Shown: positions 5,119 through 6,458 of the stretch, piece after piece
Numbering within the stretch: the stretch's first letter is position 1
Layout of the letters: every line of letters begins with the position of its first letter
NCBI GenBank assembly: GCA_964196155.1
Contig: CAXMRP010000096.1
Span: 1-6,458, forward strand
From: CAXMRP01 sp964196155
Lineage (GTDB): Bacteria; Pseudomonadota; Alphaproteobacteria; Rhizobiales; Afifellaceae
Direction: 5' to 3'
DNA length: 6,458 bases
Position numbers and translations under genes: made by a program
Notes under the pieces: generated by a model
Database searches by the model: none
The model's input: the letters and a program-made list of their open reading frames with translations, nothing else
Told to the model about the DNA's origin: nothing

Positions 5119-6458
5119 ATGACCGACACGCCAAATCCGATCGGAATTCCGTCCGGGGAAAATGTGTTCCCCGTTCTGCCGTTGCGCGACATTGTTGTCT
5201 TCCCGCACATGATCGTGCCGCTTTTCGTCGGCCGCGAGAAATCGATTGCCGCGCTTGAGGAGGTCATGACCACCGACAAGCTTATCTTGTTGGTGACGCA
5301 GAAAGATGCCACCGACGACGATCCGGCGCCCGAAGCCATATACGAGATCGGCACGCTGGCCTCGGTCCTGCAGCTGTTGAAGCTGCCCGACGGCACGGTG
5401 AAGGTCCTTGTCGAGGGCCGCGACCGTGCGCTCGTCACCCGCTACCTTGGCCGCAAGGACTATTTCGAGGCCGAAGCGACGATCATGGCGGAATTGCCGA
5501 GCGAAGAGGTCGAACTGGAGGCCTTGTCGCGCACGGTCCTTGCCGAGTTTGAAAATTACGTGAAGCTCAACAAGAAGGTCAGCCCGGAAGTCCTGTCGGC
5601 CGTTGCCACGATCGAGGACTATTCAAAGCTGGCCGATACGATCGCCTCGCATCTGGCTGTGCGCATCGCCGACAAACAGGATCTCCTCGCCGTCACCTCG
5701 GTTTCGGCGCGTCTGGAAAAAGTGCTCGGCATGATGGAGAGCGAGATTTCCGTTCTGCAGGTGGAAAAACGCATCCGTTCGCGCGTCAAGCGCCAGATGG
5801 AGAAGACCCAGCGCGAATATTACCTCAACGAGCAGATGAAGGCGATCCAGAAGGAACTCGGCGATACCGACGAGGGCCGCGATGAGTTGCGCGAACTGGA
5901 AGAGCGGATCGTCAAGACCAAGCTCTCCAAGGAGGCCAGGGAAAAGGCCGAGGCGGAGATCAAGAAGCTGCGCCAGATGAGCCCGATGTCGGCCGAGGCG
6001 ACGGTCGTGCGCAATTACCTCGACTGGCTGCTCGGCATCCCCTGGGGCAAGAAAACGCGCATCAAGAACGATCTCGGTCACGCCGAAGCGGTGCTGGAAT
6101 CGGACCATTACGGCCTTGAAAAGGTCAAGGAGCGGATTATTGAATATCTGGCCGTGCAGAGCCGCGCCAACAAGCTCAAGGGGCCGATCCTGTGCCTTGT
6201 CGGGCCGCCGGGTGTCGGCAAGACCTCTCTTGGCAAGTCGATCGCCAACGCGACCGGCCGCGAATTCGTCCGCATGTCACTGGGCGGCGTTCGCGACGAA
6301 GCCGAAATCCGCGGCCACCGGCGCACCTATATCGGCTCCATGCCCGGCAAGGTGATCCAGTCCATGCGCAAGGCCAAGAAGTCCAATCCACTGTTCCTGT
6401 TCGACGAGATCGACAAGATGGGCATGGATTTCCGCGGCGATCCGTCCTCGGCCTTGCT
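5119..6458 (+). CDS. lon: Lon ATP-dependent protease, N-terminal part (3' truncated)
   Basis: ATG 5119 follows GAGGGA (5107-5112) by 6 nt. The frame stays open to the right edge, giving about 446 of the roughly 800 residues expected. Lon is a cytosolic homo-hexamer that degrades misfolded proteins and regulators; in alphaproteobacteria these include DnaA and CcrM. The product starts MTDTPNPIGI. The LonN substrate-binding domain covers about residues 17-205 (VLPLRDIVVFPHMIVPLFVG at its start). A long charged coiled-coil segment follows at about 206-300 (EKTQREYYLNEQMKAIQKEL). The AAA+ domain has Walker A GPPGVGKT (362-369), the GGVRDEAEIRGHRRTYIGSM block and Walker B LFLFDEIDKM with Asp429-Glu430. 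These positions run six ahead of E. coli Lon, so there is no internal indel of note. The Ser-Lys protease domain lies beyond the window. It follows clpX after 283 bp. Confidence 0.97.
   Translation, partial: MTDTPNPIGIPSGENVFPVLPLRDIVVFPHMIVPLFVGREKSIAALEEVMTTDKLILLVTQKDATDDDPAPEAIYEIGTLASVLQLLKLPDGTVKVLVEGRDRALVTRYLGRKDYFEAEATIMAELPSEEVELEALSRTVLAEFENYVKLNKKVSPEVLSAVATIEDYSKLADTIASHLAVRIADKQDLLAVTSVSARLEKVLGMMESEISVLQVEKRIRSRVKRQMEKTQREYYLNEQMKAIQKELGDTDEGRDELRELEERIVKTKLSKEAREKAEAEIKKLRQMSPMSAEATVVRNYLDWLLGIPWGKKTRIKNDLGHAEAVLESDHYGLEKVKERIIEYLAVQSRANKLKGPILCLVGPPGVGKTSLGKSIANATGREFVRMSLGGVRDEAEIRGHRRTYIGSMPGKVIQSMRKAKKSNPLFLFDEIDKMGMDFRGDPSSAL

Overview
This window looks like a core chromosomal segment of an alphaproteobacterium, most likely Hyphomicrobiales/Rhizobiales. 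The grounds are the gene order tRNA-Leu, tig, clpP, clpX, lon, the rhizobial-style protein sequences (for example the ClpX zinc finger and the ClpP N-terminus), GC-rich coding DNA, and a CTATAT-type -10 element upstream of clpX. The genus cannot be named from the sequence alone. Every convincing gene is on the + strand.

Layout: the left edge (to 497) holds the C-terminal part of an NAD(P)HX dehydratase, a metabolite-repair enzyme. An AT-rich gap of about 100 bp leads to a small gene (596-757) for a 53-residue two-helix membrane protein with a strong ribosome binding site; I do not recognise its family. A structured non-coding stretch (758-966) contains a likely tRNA promoter and is followed by tRNA-Leu(UAG). 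Trigger factor (tig, 1149-2519) begins about 100 bp downstream. A 231-bp gap carries a perfect extended -10 element ahead of clpP (2751-3392). A 147-bp gap with a good alphaproteobacterial promoter, a hairpin and a possible leader ORF precedes clpX (3540-4835). A 283-bp gap with a tandem repeat and a CTTGAC element precedes lon (from 5119), which is cut by the right edge before its protease domain.

Functionally, tig-clpP-clpX-lon is a protein quality-control cluster. Trigger factor meets nascent chains at the ribosome, ClpX unfolds substrates for the ClpP chamber, and Lon degrades misfolded and regulatory proteins. All expected catalytic and nucleotide-binding residues that fall inside the window are present. 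Each gene has its own sizeable leader, so the genes look separately promoted rather than forming one tight operon.

I see no mobile element, CRISPR array, phage gene or evidently new multi-gene system. The points most worth a second look are the small membrane protein, the Gly-Ser hexanucleotide repeat at the start of clpX, the clpX leader, the repeat next to the lon -35 element, and the His/Asp-rich tail of trigger factor.
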